NCBI GenBank assembly: GCA_038120515.1
Contig: JAYOLW010000016.1
Coordinates: forward strand, 1-33,698
Origin: JADHOX01 sp038120515
GTDB lineage: Bacteria; Pseudomonadota; Alphaproteobacteria; Rickettsiales; JABIRX01
DNA length: 33,698 bases
Direction of reading: 5' to 3'
The notes beneath the pieces were generated by a model. That model saw only the letters and a list, made by a program, of their open reading frames with translations, was not told the DNA's origin and did not search any database. Of this stretch, positions 1-5,533 are shown piece by piece. The position numbers and the translations under genes were made by a program. Numbering within the stretch: position 1 is the first letter of the stretch; each line of letters opens with the position of its first letter.

Positions 1-144
1 GTCGTCGGTCATAGGTTTATTATTATTCCACTCAGGACCAATCCCAGTTTTCTTCTGAAATTCTAAGTCGTGTTCTTTAAATTTTCCTAATTTACGAGCA
101 ACCTCGTAATTCATACACCCAATGGCGAAAGTTCCAATGTCCAT
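1..144 (-). CDS. small hypothetical protein, C-terminus cut by window edge
   Basis: An open frame of 48 codons runs leftward off the window edge with no stop. It starts at an ATG at 144 (MDIGTFAIGCMNYEVARKLG) preceded on the minus strand by AAAGGAGATACT, a near-perfect Shine-Dalgarno at good spacing, and by a sigma70-type promoter at 171-199. I do not recognise the family; the visible part is hydrophilic with one Cys and no membrane segment. Strong ribosome site, short length and the shared promoter module with the gene at 1217-1498 suggest a phage- or plasmid-type gene rather than a host chromosomal gene. That the frame is coding is inferred mainly from the start signals. Confidence 0.5.
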   Translation of the reverse strand, partial: MDIGTFAIGCMNYEVARKLGKFKEHDLEFQKKTGIGPEWNNNKPMTDD

Positions 145-170
145 AGTATCTCCTTTGTTTATCATACTCT

Positions 171-199
171 ATATTACAAAAAAATCACCACAAAGTCAA
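171..199 (-). promoter_or_regulatory. sigma70-type promoter for leftward ORF at 144
   Basis: Reading the minus strand, the -35 box TTGACT (plus strand 194-199) and -10 box TAATAT (plus strand 171-176) are separated by exactly 17 nt. The start codon follows about 27 nt downstream of the -10 box with an AAGGAGA site between. An A/T-rich stretch lies immediately upstream of the -35 box and could act as an UP element. The same module recurs at 1528-1573. Confidence 0.6.
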
Positions 200-216
200 G
201 AGCTATTTTAAAAAAA
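190..216 (-). repeat. promoter-module repeat, copy 1 (pairs with 1547-1573)
   Basis: The 27 bases at 190-216 match those at 1547-1573 at 23 of 27 positions without gaps. The conserved core on the minus strand is AGCTCTTG preceded by a TTTTAAAA run. Each copy covers the -35 box and the region upstream of it, so the repeat is best read as a shared promoter or UP element rather than a mobile repeat. A related core (AGCACTTGAC) lies on the plus strand at 290-300. Confidence 0.6.
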
Positions 217-294
217 CTTTCGTGAGATAGAAACCAGGCCGCAGTCTGTCATTTTGTCAGAGTTTCTTTTTTTACAAAAAAAATAAAAAAGCAC

Positions 295-323
295 TTGACA
301 TTAACGGCAAATCTTTGTAGATT
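295..323 (+). promoter_or_regulatory. rightward sigma70-type promoter with no ORF behind it
   Basis: A perfect -35 box TTGACA (295-300) is followed after 17 nt by TAGATT (318-323, four of six matches to TATAAT). The sequence upstream is A-rich and carries AGCACTTGAC, a variant of the core found in the leftward promoters at 171-199 and 1528-1556. Its orientation is opposite to them, so 171-323 is a divergent promoter region. Downstream I see no ORF beyond a few codons, which leaves an untranslated transcript or an inactive promoter. Confidence 0.5.
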
Positions 324-399
324 ATAGATTAAGCTCCATTATTACATTTTAGAGCTTGGATTGTCGCTGTAGTTTAAAGGAGCTACTTCAAAAATGGGG

Positions 400-419
400 T
401 GTGGATAAGCTGTGGATAA
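400..419 (-). promoter_or_regulatory. two tandem perfect DnaA boxes
   Basis: TGTGGATAA, the reverse complement of the consensus DnaA box TTATCCACA, occurs at 400-408 and again at 411-419, an 11-bp period close to one helical turn. A third box with one mismatch (CTATCCACA) lies in the opposite orientation at 808-816. Tandem boxes at helical spacing next to AT-rich DNA are typical of DnaA-dependent origins of plasmids and phages, or of DnaA-regulated promoters. The promoter at 295-323 reads into them. Confidence 0.5.
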
Positions 420-541
420 GTATATGTCATTGTGTCATATCAGAACGGGGCATCGCAGGGCTGAACACACACGAATAGTTTTTCTTGTTATAATAGAAAC
501 AAAAGTCGGGTTTTTTTGAGATTTGAGTGGTAAAAGGTGGG

Positions 542-561
542 TTAAATTCCCTTAAATTCCC
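542..561. repeat. 10-bp tandem direct repeat
   Basis: TTAAATTCCC is repeated twice head to tail (542-551, 552-561). Two copies are too few to call iterons, but they sit between the DnaA boxes at 400-419 and 808-816. Confidence 0.4.
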
Positions 562-670
562 TTTTTATCAAAATTGGATATGAAATTTGGAAGGCGTCAT
601 TAGGGTTTTCAAGATTAAATATATTGATAGATTAGTTTTTATTCAAGTATTTGTGTAGATTTTAGAAAAA

Positions 671-710
671 AGTGTCGTAAAACACCCATTTCGTGTGTTC
701 CCGATACACT
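671..710. repeat. two-part stem-loop
   Basis: The outer stem AGTGT (671-675) pairs with ACACT (706-710), continues with CG/CG across a 2-nt bulge, and encloses an inner stem AACAC (681-685) with GTGTT (695-699) and a 9-nt loop. No T-tract follows on either strand, so it does not look like an intrinsic terminator; an RNA structure or a protein-binding site is possible. Confidence 0.4.
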
Positions 711-730
711 CCCGTTGAAAAAATTTAGAC

Positions 731-750
731 TCTAATCATTGACGATTAGA
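731..750. repeat. perfect 7-bp inverted repeat containing GACGATT
   Basis: TCTAATC (731-737) and GATTAGA (744-750) form a perfect stem with a 6-nt loop. The right arm overlaps GACGATT, which recurs at 818-824, 1157-1163 and, inverted, at 1179-1185. Confidence 0.45.
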
Positions 751-953
751 TAAATCAAATAAAAGAAACCTATGAAGAAAGAGAAAACTTGTATTATTTC
801 GTTTCCACTATCCACAAGACGATTGTTAAGGTTGCTAATATAAAGAATAAACCCACTAAAAGTAGGTTATTGTTTGATAATTCCATTAGATTTTGGAATT
901 GTTGTTGAAGATATTCCATAGTAATAATAACTACTGATATATATAGTTTTTAC

Positions 954-1142
954 TTAGATTTCATTGAACTCAAAATCTATATATTCTTGTTTCTCTTTGT
1001 CGGACATTTTAGACCACCTTTCTACTGACTTTAAATCTGCTTCATCAAAGTTTTTGAAGTCCTTGATGAACTGATTTATCTCAGAATCGGTGAACCCGTC
1101 ACCCATTAAAATCTCTACTAATTTTGATAGTGTAAAAGTCAT
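954..1142 (-). CDS. small acidic hypothetical protein (62 aa)
   Basis: This is a 62-residue, acidic, probably all-helical soluble protein with no Cys and no membrane segment. I do not recognise its family. Translation evidence is good: on the minus strand TAGGAGAAT lies just before the ATG. Codons end in C or G more often (GAC, TTC, AAG, GGG) than in the chromosomal genes further right. It lies 74 nt downstream of the ORF at 1217-1498, in the same direction, with an inverted repeat between them (1157-1185) that could control its expression. A phage-type accessory protein is the most natural guess. Confidence 0.55.
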   Translation of the reverse strand: MTFTLSKLVEILMGDGFTDSEINQFIKDFKNFDEADLKSVERWSKMSDKEKQEYIDFEFNEI

Positions 1143-1156
1143 ATATTCTCCTAATT

Positions 1157-1185
1157 GACGATTTTTAAACGGAAACTCAATCGTC
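1157..1185. repeat. inverted repeat GACGATT/AATCGTC in the 5' region of the 62-aa ORF
   Basis: GACGATT (1157-1163) and AATCGTC (1179-1185) form a perfect 7-bp stem with a 15-nt loop, just upstream of the Shine-Dalgarno of the leftward ORF 954-1142. The right arm extends to a 12-bp block at 1178-1189 that is an exact inverted copy of 814-825. It may be an operator or an RNA structure controlling translation. Confidence 0.45.
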
Positions 1186-1216
1186 TTGTTAGTTTTATCG
1201 CGATCGCATTGTTAAT

Positions 1217-1498
1217 CTAAAATTTATATTTCTCAATGATTGCATTGTGCCACTCTGTAAAGTTCCACCATTTTTCATTAAGAAAGTTATTGAAAATTTC
1301 TAATGTAATAGGGTTGTCGATATACAATTTGAAGAATTCTTCATCACCTTCTCCATAATACCCCGTAATAGGTTCCCAACACCTACGACACACCACACCA
1401 AATTCGGTTCCTTTGTCAGAAGCCCCACAACAATTAGTAAATTGTCGTTTGATTTTTTCATTTGGGTCATCAAATTTCTTTTCAAATAATATTGCCAT
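1217..1498 (-). CDS. small zinc-ribbon-like hypothetical protein (93 aa)
   Basis: This 93-residue protein carries a CC-x12-CxxC pattern (Cys 23, 24, 37 and 40) followed by an aromatic, acidic segment (YYGEGDEEFF); four cysteines in this spacing would suit a small zinc ribbon. The second half is rich in Trp, Phe and Asn. I do not recognise a named family. The ATG at 1498 is preceded on the minus strand by AAGGAGAT and by a promoter at 1528-1556 whose upstream sequence repeats that of the promoter at 171-199. Small zinc-ribbon proteins of this kind are common in large-phage genomes, but that origin is inferred. Confidence 0.6.
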   Translation of the reverse strand: MAILFEKKFDDPNEKIKRQFTNCCGASDKGTEFGVVCRRCWEPITGYYGEGDEEFFKLYIDNPITLEIFNNFLNEKWWNFTEWHNAIIEKYKF

Positions 1499-1527
1499 AT
1501 TCTTATAATCTCCTTATCTTATACCAT

Positions 1528-1556
1528 AATATATAAATAAATGCGGACAAAAACAA
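1528..1556 (-). promoter_or_regulatory. promoter for the zinc-ribbon ORF
   Basis: On the minus strand, -35 TTGTTT (plus strand 1551-1556) and -10 TATATT (plus strand 1528-1533) are 17 nt apart, with the start codon about 30 nt further on. The region upstream of the -35 box matches that of the promoter at 171-199. Confidence 0.5.
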
Positions 1557-1573
1557 GAGCTTTTTTAAAATAA
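1547..1573 (-). repeat. promoter-module repeat, copy 2 (pairs with 190-216)
   Basis: This copy is the partner of 190-216 (23 of 27 bases identical). It covers the -35 box of the promoter for the ORF at 1217-1498 and the T- and A-rich stretch just upstream of it. Confidence 0.6.
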
Positions 1574-1576
1574 TGC

Positions 1577-1596
1577 GAAAAATCGTTAGATTTTTC
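1577..1596. repeat. perfect 8-bp hairpin with GTTA loop
   Basis: GAAAAATC (1577-1584) pairs perfectly with GATTTTTC (1589-1596) around a four-base loop. It sits directly upstream of the leftward promoter at 1528-1573 and at the start of the structured segment 1631-1825. No U-tract follows in the plus direction. Confidence 0.5.
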
Positions 1597-1630
1597 CAAT
1601 TATATATAAGGGGCATTGAATATACTATCT

Positions 1631-1825
1631 TGGATATATCAGAATACTCACTCTTTCAGTGCAATGGATATGTGGGATATGGATTCCACGCTTCTTTGGA
1701 TTCTGATATATTTGGATATTTCCCGCGTAGGGGAACTTGTTTGTGGAGTGTGGGGAAAAGGCTTCTACTTATATTCATCATTACACTTTGTTATATCAAA
1801 TATAGATGGTATATAAGTGTAAGCT
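1631..1825 (+). ncRNA. candidate structured RNA of unknown class
   Basis: Four helices are packed in 195 nt. A 12-bp perfect stem (1634-1645 with 1700-1711), extended by three G-U pairs (1631-1633 with 1712-1714), encloses a 7-bp hairpin (1672-1678 with 1683-1689, loop ATGG). Then come a 5-bp hairpin TTCCC/GGGAA (1720-1724 with 1731-1735) and a 15-position stem with one mismatch (1760-1774 with 1811-1825), itself enclosing TATAT/ATATA (1792-1796 with 1800-1804). The G-U pairs would be C-A mismatches on the minus strand, which favours a plus-strand RNA. The motif GGATAT occurs four times. I cannot match it to tmRNA, RNase P, 6S, SRP RNA or a riboswitch I know. It could also be clustered DNA-level inverted repeats. 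Confidence 0.35.
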
Positions 1826-1881
1826 GAATTCCTTTTTATAATTCTTTACATAAGAAATAGCCTATCTTTTGGGTTTTTATT

Positions 1882-3057
1882 ATGAATGATTATATTGTTT
1901 TTAATTCATGCTCAGTAACAAAAGAGGCTGAAAGAAAATTAAGGCAATCAATTCGCAAAAATCGCAAATTATATCCAAATAAAAAAATTATCGTAACTGG
2001 TTGTGCAGCCCAGATTAATCCTGATAAATATAAAAATATGGAGGAAGTTGATTTTGTTTTAGGTAATGCTGAAAAATTAAGCAAAGCTAATTATGTTAAT
2101 CTAAGTAATGATAATAATGTTATAGTTTCAGATATAATGCAGCTTAAGGATTCAGCGTTGCATATGATTAATGATTTTGAGGGTAAGGCTAGGGCTTTTG
2201 TTGAAATTCAAAATGGCTGTGATCATAGATGTACATATTGTATAATTCCATATGGTAGGGGTAACAATAGAAGTCACACCATTACTGAAATTGTAAATGC
2301 TTGTAATTTATTAGTTGCAAGAGGTTATTCAGAAATTGTTTTTACCGGGGTTGATATAACTGATTATGGAACTAATCTTCCAGGCAAACCAAGACTTGGT
2401 CAACTAATCAAACGAGTGCTAAGTCTATGTCCAGATATAAAAAGATTAAGGCTTTCATCTATTGATGTTGCCGAGATAGACGATGATTTAATGGAGCTAA
2501 TTGAGTTTGAACCAAGATTAATGCCACATTTACATCTTTCGCTACAATCTGGTGACAATATGATTCTTAAACGTATGAAAAGACGTCATACAAGAGAACA
2601 GGTGTATGATTTTTGTATTAAAGTCAAAAATATAAGACCAAATTGCACATTTGGTGCTGATATTATTACTGGTTTTCCAACCGAGACTGATGAGATGTTT
2701 GCAAATAGTTTAGCATTAATAAATGATTTAGAATTTACGCATTTACATATTTTTCCATATTCTGAGAGAGAAGGTACGCCAGCTGCAAAAATTCCACATT
2801 CCAAACAAGTAGACAAAAACACTCGTAAAGTTCGTGCCGATATTTTAAGGCAGGCAGGAGAAATTAATATGCAGAAATATAAAAATTCTATTGTTGGAAA
2901 AGTTTTGACATGTTTAGTAGAGTCAGAAAAAACAATATGTTCCGAAGAGTTTTTAAAGCTTGGCTTTAATAATGATTTTAAACAAGGTGATATTATTAAT
3001 GTTAAAATTAATTCTTATGATATGTCATTAGATCAATTTGATATTATATTATGTTAA
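1882..3057 (+). CDS. mtaB: tRNA-2-methylthio-N6-threonylcarbamoyladenosine methylthiotransferase, N-terminally truncated
   Basis: MtaB is a radical-SAM enzyme that adds a methylthio group to t6A37 of tRNAs reading ANN codons. Seen here: part of the N-terminal MTTase domain with Cys10 (NSCSVT) and Cys41 (VTGCAAQ), the radical-SAM motif CxxxCxxC at Cys113, Cys117 and Cys120 (NGCDHRCTYC), the SAM-domain segment LHLSLQSGD, and a C-terminal TRAM-like region. The family normally begins 30-40 residues earlier with a segment holding the first MTTase cysteine (consensus around LGCKVN). Here it is absent: an in-frame TAG lies at 1858-1860 and no other frame encodes it. One ligand of the auxiliary iron-sulphur cluster would thus be lost. 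The stop overlaps the ftsY start by 7 nt, so the two are translationally coupled. The real gene start may lie on sequence not joined here. Confidence 0.88.
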   Translation: MNDYIVFNSCSVTKEAERKLRQSIRKNRKLYPNKKIIVTGCAAQINPDKYKNMEEVDFVLGNAEKLSKANYVNLSNDNNVIVSDIMQLKDSALHMINDFEGKARAFVEIQNGCDHRCTYCIIPYGRGNNRSHTITEIVNACNLLVARGYSEIVFTGVDITDYGTNLPGKPRLGQLIKRVLSLCPDIKRLRLSSIDVAEIDDDLMELIEFEPRLMPHLHLSLQSGDNMILKRMKRRHTREQVYDFCIKVKNIRPNCTFGADIITGFPTETDEMFANSLALINDLEFTHLHIFPYSEREGTPAAKIPHSKQVDKNTRKVRADILRQAGEINMQKYKNSIVGKVLTCLVESEKTICSEEFLKLGFNNDFKQGDIINVKINSYDMSLDQFDIILC

Positions 3058-3904
3058 ACGCCATAAGAAAAATTTTTAGTAAAAAACAATCCAAGCCGAC
3101 AAGTGATGGCCTTATTAAATCTCGCAATCATTTTAAACAATATTTAAGTGGATTCTTTGCAAAAAATAACCTGAGTAAAACTGATATCAAATCAATTGAA
3201 GAGATTATGATCAAAAGTGATATTGGCGTTAAATTTACTCAAAAGTTTATTAAGCTTATTCAGGAAAACAATATATCTGGTCAAAATTTAAATAAAGAAT
3301 TAGCTGCGCAACTTGCTGGTTATTTAAAAGGATATGAAGGTAAGATTAACCATAAATCATCACCATATGTGATTTTGTTCTCAGGTGTAAATNNNNNNNN
3401 NNTACCTATAGAGCTGCTGCGGTTAGGCAATTGGAGGTTTGGGCTGAAAGAGCCGGTGTTGATATAATTACTCCTGAAAAAGAAGGTCAGGATCCAGCTT
3501 CAGTAGCTCATAAAGCTGTAAGCAAAGCTAAGGCTGAGGCTTATGATATTGTTTTAATTGATACAGCTGGAAGGTTACAAAATTATAAAAATTTAATGGA
3601 GCAGCTTGGGAAAATCTCAAGAGTTATTCAAAAAATTGATGAATCAGCACCGCATTTATCGCTTTTAACTATTGATGGTAATACTGGACAAAATGCTATC
3701 AAACAATTTGAAGGCTTCAATGATACAATTGACATAAATGGTTTAATTGTAACAAAATTAGATGGAACGGCAAAAGGTGGAGTTTTGGTAGCTCTGGCTG
3801 ATTTGTTTAATGTTAAAATTTATTTTTTAGGACAGGGGGAAAAGATTTCCGATCTTAAAGTGTTTGATGCTGAAGATTTTGCTTCCGAGTTATTTTTAAA
3901 TTAA
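3051..3904 (+). CDS. ftsY: signal recognition particle receptor FtsY, interrupted by an assembly gap
   Basis: FtsY is the SRP-receptor GTPase that docks ribosome-SRP complexes at the inner membrane. The part before the gap (114 residues) is the helical N domain ending in ILFSGVN, just before the P-loop. The part after it, starting at 3404, reads TYRAAAVRQLEVWAERAGVD, then DTAGRLQN (G3), TKLDGTAKGG (G4) and LGQGEKISDL near the end. The P-loop GxxGxGKT and following helix fall in the N run. The two frames differ by an amount that fits about 83 missing bases (28 codons less one base), which would give a normal length of about 308 residues, so the break is an assembly artefact and not a mutation. 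There is no long acidic A domain, as in other short alphaproteobacterial FtsY proteins. It overlaps mtaB. Confidence 0.9.
3393..3402. other. assembly gap (10 N) inside ftsY
   Basis: Ten N bases join two contigs. Protein logic implies the true gap is about 83 nt (or another length equal to 2 modulo 3), so the N count is a placeholder. Confidence 0.95.
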
Positions 3905-3965
3905 TATATCTAGTTGAATTTTTATTTGTAAAATTTATCCATTATTAAAATTCATTTTTTTATAA

Positions 3966-5261
3966 ATGTTTGAAGATTCATCAAAACAAAACTATCTAAA
4001 CTTTAATGATAAAAACTTAAATCATATTAATAGTTTTGAAATTTCATACCTTAGTCAGAAAGCTAAACAATATGAGTTTGAAGGTCGTAATTTATTTCAA
4101 TTTGGTTTTGCCAATTCACCATTTTCGCCACCAAAAAATCTTGATAATTTCTCGGTAAATAGAGGAGATGAAGCATATTACAATCCGCAAGGACTAATTG
4201 AACTTAGAGAATTAATAGCAAAGTTTCATTCTACTGACACTATTGATTTAACAGCTGATAATGTTTTTATTGCACCAGGTGCTAAAATGATGATATTCTC
4301 AATTTTAGCAATATTTAAAAAAGCTATAATTTTTAACACTGCTCCATCTGTAAGTTTCTATGAATTTCAGGCTCAGATTTTAGGTCATAAAGTAAAAAAT
4401 ATATCAACTAAGCAAACAAATAACTTTCTTTTAGATCCGAAAGAGCTTGAGCAAGAGCTTAAAAGTTTCAATAATTTATCTGATAAGCAAAAGATTTTAA
4501 TCTTTAATTCTCCAGGAAACTTAAATGGCAGTATTTATAGTCAAAATCATTTGAGAATAATTGCAGATATATGCAGAAAATATAATGTTTTAGTGATTTC
4601 AAACGAGATGTTAGCGATGCTAAGCTATGAAAAGTTTGATTCTATTATCAATTATTATCCAGAAGGAACAATTGTGACAACTGGTATATCTAAATCATAT
4701 GCAGCATCAGATTGGCGATTTGGTTGTTGCTTTTACAGTAGTCAGTTTAATAATAAAATTAAATCTTCATTACTTTCCATCTGTTCTTCTAGTTATTCTT
4801 ATGTTGCTTATCCAATTCAGCAAATAATTATTAATTTATATAATCATTTATTGTCTGATAATTGTTTAATAGCAAAACAAAGGACTATTTTAAAATATTT
4901 AGCAGATTCAACTTTTGATAAATTTACAAATGCTGGTATTGCAACTAAAACGGCTGATTCGGGTTTTTGTTTATTATTAGATTTTGTCAATTTTAAGCCA
5001 AAATTTGAAAATAATAATATTTTCTCTGATACAAATTTATGTCATGAGATTTTAGACACTAATAATGTCGTTTTACTTCCTGCGTCATTATTTGGACTTA
5101 AAAAGACAGATTTTTTAATAAGATTTGCATTTGTTGATTTCAATGGTGATAAGGCTCTTTCTGATTTCAATGGTGAATTTACAGATGATTTCTGTAATAA
5201 TTATTTTGCTAGAATTTTTGAGGGTGTAAATATAATTTGTGATTATGTAAGAAATATATAG
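3966..5261 (+). CDS. fold-type I PLP aminotransferase with altered cofactor pocket
   Basis: This 431-residue protein has the class I/II aminotransferase layout: a substrate/glycine-rich stretch near residues 70-85 (RGDEAYYNPQGLIELRE), NSPGNLNG corresponding to the NPxNPTG motif, SKSYAASDWRFG with the Schiff-base Lys243 and phosphate-binding Arg251, and a C-terminal IRFAFVDF segment holding the likely carboxylate-binding Arg. The usual D-E-x-Y motif, whose Asp contacts the pyridine nitrogen and whose Tyr contacts O3', reads NEML here (Asn213, Leu216). The substrate cannot be named. It lies 61 nt after ftsY and may share its transcript. No strong ribosome site is visible at the ATG. It could be a working transaminase of unusual chemistry or a degenerating one. 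Confidence 0.8.
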   Translation: MFEDSSKQNYLNFNDKNLNHINSFEISYLSQKAKQYEFEGRNLFQFGFANSPFSPPKNLDNFSVNRGDEAYYNPQGLIELRELIAKFHSTDTIDLTADNVFIAPGAKMMIFSILAIFKKAIIFNTAPSVSFYEFQAQILGHKVKNISTKQTNNFLLDPKELEQELKSFNNLSDKQKILIFNSPGNLNGSIYSQNHLRIIADICRKYNVLVISNEMLAMLSYEKFDSIINYYPEGTIVTTGISKSYAASDWRFGCCFYSSQFNNKIKSSLLSICSSSYSYVAYPIQQIIINLYNHLLSDNCLIAKQRTILKYLADSTFDKFTNAGIATKTADSGFCLLLDFVNFKPKFENNNIFSDTNLCHEILDTNNVVLLPASLFGLKKTDFLIRFAFVDFNGDKALSDFNGEFTDDFCNNYFARIFEGVNIICDYVRNI

Positions 5262-5317
5262 TTATGGTAATTGCAATGATTGCTAACTAAATTTTTCGCT
5301 TTATTATTTTCTTTTAT

Positions 5318-5394
5318 GCATCCGTAGCTCAGCTGGATAGAGCGCCAGATTTCGGCTCTGGAGGCCGGGGGTTCGACTCCTCCCGGGTGCACCA
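5318..5394 (+). tRNA. tRNA-Arg (anticodon TCG)
   Basis: All arms fold. The acceptor is GCATCCG/CGGGTGC with one T-G pair, and the anticodon stem CCAGA/TCTGG (5345-5349, 5357-5361) carries loop TTTCGGC, giving anticodon TCG at 5352-5354. The T stem GGGGG/CCTCC carries loop TTCGACT, the discriminator is A and the CCA end is encoded (5392-5394). It reads CGA and, by wobble, other CGN arginine codons. Confidence 0.95.
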
Positions 5395-5477
5395 TTATTT
5401 ATTTTACCTTTTGTCAAAATTAAGACACAAAATTTGTTTGTAACTGTATAGTTATTTGTGTTTTTAACAAAAGTTTA

Positions 5478-5505
5478 TTGACAAAACCATCTAAAAAATT
5501 ACAAC
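5478..5505 (+). promoter_or_regulatory. possible promoter for the PEPC-like gene
   Basis: A perfect TTGACA (5478-5483) is followed after 16 nt by TACAAC (5500-5505, four of six matches). The ATG of the next gene is 28 nt downstream. No Shine-Dalgarno is visible. Confidence 0.4.
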
Positions 5506-5533
5506 TCATGCGTGAATATATGATGTTTGTAAA

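Larger units (their letters stand above)
145..953. other. 809-nt region without a recognisable gene
   Basis: I find no convincing ORF here. The stretch holds back-to-back promoters (171-199 leftward, 295-323 rightward), two tandem DnaA boxes (400-419) and a third near-match (808-816), a 10-bp tandem repeat (542-561), two hairpins (671-710, 731-750), an extended -10 motif TGTTATAAT at 486-494, and copies of the heptamer GACGATT at 741-747 and 818-824. It could be a replication or control region of a phage or plasmid, or encode a non-coding RNA from the rightward promoter. Nothing in it proves either. Confidence 0.5.
1499..1881. other. 383-nt gene-free stretch upstream of truncated mtaB
   Basis: This stretch contains the leftward promoter (1528-1556), the hairpin at 1577-1596 and the structured segment 1631-1825. 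Two overlapping plus-strand frames are open here but neither has a start signal or resembles a protein. The expected N-terminal coding part of mtaB is not found in any frame, so a breakpoint (biological or assembly) probably lies close to 1880. Confidence 0.5.

Noticed and set aside
929..951. AACTA/TAGTT hairpin followed by T residues as an intrinsic terminator
   Set aside because: The 5-bp stem has only one G-C pair and a 10-nt loop, too weak to call.
1200..1207. GCGATCGC, the cyanobacterial HIP1 palindrome
   Set aside because: Only one copy occurs in the window; a single 8-mer carries no weight.
1573..1827. Two overlapping plus-strand open frames (84 and 66 codons from 1573 and 1616)
   Set aside because: Neither has a ribosome site or protein-like composition, they overlap in different frames, and the region is better explained by nested inverted repeats.
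3051..3467. ftsY read as two separate genes
   Set aside because: The split coincides exactly with the N run and the halves complement each other in one FtsY; the last residues of the first open frame are translated across the N run into the wrong frame.
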